Below are positions 5,137-6,261 of a stretch of 6,261 nt of DNA, one piece after another. This DNA is from Saprospiraceae bacterium (GTDB lineage: Bacteria > Bacteroidota > Bacteroidia > Chitinophagales > Saprospiraceae), in assembly GCA_029262975.1 (NCBI GenBank), contig JAJCYJ010000219.1, positions 1 through 6,261 of the forward strand. Reading direction: 5' to 3'. The translations under genes and the position numbers were made by a program. Positions within the stretch are counted from its first letter, which is position 1, and each line of letters starts with the position of its first letter. Under the pieces are notes generated by a model. The model was not told where the DNA came from. It searched no databases and was given only the letters and a program-made list of their open reading frames with translations.

Positions 5137-5640
5137 TTGGAAAAACACAGCGACATATTCTACACGATAATTGAAGAACACAAAGGGATCCTCTACAAAA
5201 TCGCCAATTCGTACTGTAAAGATAAGGATGACCGACAGGATCTATTACAAGAAATTATCGTACAACTTTGGCTTTCGTACGGGAAATATGACAGTCAATT
5301 CAAACTCTCTACATGGATTTATAGGATAGCACTTAATACGTCCATTTCATTCTACAGAAAAAACAAAACCAGAAAAGAAAAAACTGTTGAGCTTTCACCT
5401 ATACTTGAAACCTCGATAATGGAGGATAGCCCATTTCCGGATGATTCTAACATCATTCGATTACAAGGATTTATTCAGGAATTGAAAGAATTTGACAAGG
5501 CATTAATCCTATTATATCTGGACGGACTCACTCAAAAAGAAATCTCTGAAATTTTAGGAATTACTCCATCCAATATTTCAACCAAGATTGGACGAATCAA
5601 AAAAACATTAAAAAATAAATTTCAAAACAAAAAAAATTAA
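5137..5640 (+). CDS. ECF-type RNA polymerase sigma factor
   Basis: The 167-residue protein has the two domains of an extracytoplasmic-function sigma factor and nothing else. Sigma region 2 covers about residues 8-78: DRQDLLQEIIVQLWLSY (32-48) is the core-binding and -10 contact helix, and KLSTWIYRIALNTSISFYRK (56-75) is the region 2.3-2.4 segment with its Trp and Tyr/Arg pattern. A short acidic linker (about 85-108) follows. Sigma region 4 covers about 109-160, with the helix-turn-helix LTQKEISEILGITPSNISTK (131-150) recognising the -35 element. The only plausible start is TTG at 5137, because an in-frame stop lies at 5122-5124 and there is no ATG between. AAGG at 5118-5121 is a distant ribosome-binding candidate. 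The next gene starts four bases after the stop. The target promoters are unknown; Bacteroidota encode many such factors, commonly paired with a membrane anti-sigma. Confidence 0.93.
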   Translation: MEKHSDIFYTIIEEHKGILYKIANSYCKDKDDRQDLLQEIIVQLWLSYGKYDSQFKLSTWIYRIALNTSISFYRKNKTRKEKTVELSPILETSIMEDSPFPDDSNIIRLQGFIQELKEFDKALILLYLDGLTQKEISEILGITPSNISTKIGRIKKTLKNKFQNKKN

Positions 5641-5644
5641 GATT

Positions 5645-6261
5645 ATGAAGGATCATGAATTATTAGATATCTGGAAATCATACCAACAAAAAATGGACGA
5701 AGTACTATCTATAAACAAAGAACTCATTTTTGATGTAAAACGAGATAAACTAAATCGAACTATAAGCAAAATGATAATACCTAAAGGAGTCATCCTGTTA
5801 TTGGGCATCCCATATACATTAGTTCTTTATACCATTGTCCTGATTGGCTTCAAAGCAGGAGGTGTTTTTGTCACTATAGGTTTTGGCACTATCGCGCTTA
5901 TTATGACAGCTCTTATCATAACTTACTTTTACCATTTGTACCTGATTAATCAGATCAACCGCTCTGATGAAGTCATCGAAGTACAGGAACATATATCAAG
6001 ACTTAAAATTTCCAGTTTTAATTGTATCAGGTTAGCCGTTGTTCAAATACCTTTTTGGTCTATTTGTTGGATAAGTCTAAATGCACTAAAAAATTCTCCT
6101 TTTTTATATGGAGGTGTTAACTTAATCGTATTTATATTATTGTGTTATTTATCCTATTGGCTCTTCAAGAACTTAAGTCTTCATAACCCAAATGGCACGG
6201 TTAACAAACTATTTCTTACAGGAGCGGAATGGGCGCCAATTTTAAAATCATATGAATTATT
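5645..6261 (+). CDS. Four-helix membrane protein, probable sigma-factor partner (C-terminus cut by window)
   Basis: The ATG at 5645 lies four bases after the sigma gene stop, and 205 residues are visible before the window ends. An N-terminal cytoplasmic-looking segment starting MKDHELLDIWKSYQQKMDEV and rich in charged residues covers 1-43. Four hydrophobic segments follow at about 44-69, 72-101, 125-148 and 155-174, then a polar tail. The tight coupling to the ECF sigma gene and the charged head preceding membrane helices suggest an anti-sigma factor or a membrane regulator that holds the sigma factor. This is inferred from context and layout; I see no zinc-binding anti-sigma motif (HxxxCxxC). 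Four helices are more than the single helix of typical anti-sigma proteins. Similar sigma-plus-membrane-protein pairs occur in Bacteroidota, from memory. The tail is probably nearly complete. Confidence 0.75.
   Translation, partial: MKDHELLDIWKSYQQKMDEVLSINKELIFDVKRDKLNRTISKMIIPKGVILLLGIPYTLVLYTIVLIGFKAGGVFVTIGFGTIALIMTALIITYFYHLYLINQINRSDEVIEVQEHISRLKISSFNCIRLAVVQIPFWSICWISLNALKNSPFLYGGVNLIVFILLCYLSYWLFKNLSLHNPNGTVNKLFLTGAEWAPILKSYEL

Noticed and set aside
1..6261. Defence system, secretion system or biosynthetic cluster
   Set aside because: Every intact gene belongs to an ordinary regulatory or single-enzyme family, and no set of genes forms a recognisable multi-gene system apart from the sigma/membrane pair.

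Overview
The window looks like a piece of a low-GC Bacteroidota chromosome. The clues are a sensor protein built from tandem modules joined by an 'ALERVRxRTMAM'-type helix (a design I associate with that phylum), an ECF sigma factor followed four bases later by a short membrane protein, promoter candidates of the TTTG...TAnnTTTG kind, and long gene-free gaps filled with repeats. I cannot name the genus.

Layout. 1-1192 (minus): N-terminal 397 residues of a modular sensor whose output domain lies outside the window. 1193-1608: gene-free upstream region with a small dyad and a 22-bp-spaced direct repeat. 1609-2145: a GC-richer composite repeat made of two head-to-tail cassettes and the start of a third; the first cassette contains a 57-bp tandem expansion. 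2146-2321: remnant of an unrecognised minus-strand reading frame. 2417-2818 (plus): a glyoxalase-fold (VOC) protein. 2883-2980: a second diverged copy of the same remnant, so the VOC gene sits between two related fragments. 3020-3931 (minus): an AraC-family regulator with an N-terminal cupin. 4065-4532 (plus): a secreted YHS-domain protein divergent from the regulator. 4533-5136: gene-free, with three copies of a ~65-bp element (two direct, one inverted). 5137-5640 (plus): ECF sigma factor. 5645 to the end (plus): a four-helix membrane protein, probably its partner, cut by the window edge.

Working relationships. The AraC regulator and the YHS gene share a 133-bp divergent promoter region, so direct control is plausible but unproven. 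The sigma factor and membrane protein form a tight two-gene unit and are best read as a sigma/membrane-regulator pair. The sensor and the VOC gene stand alone here. I see no defence system, CRISPR array, tRNA, rRNA or transposase. The least ordinary material is in the repeats, not in the protein-coding genes.
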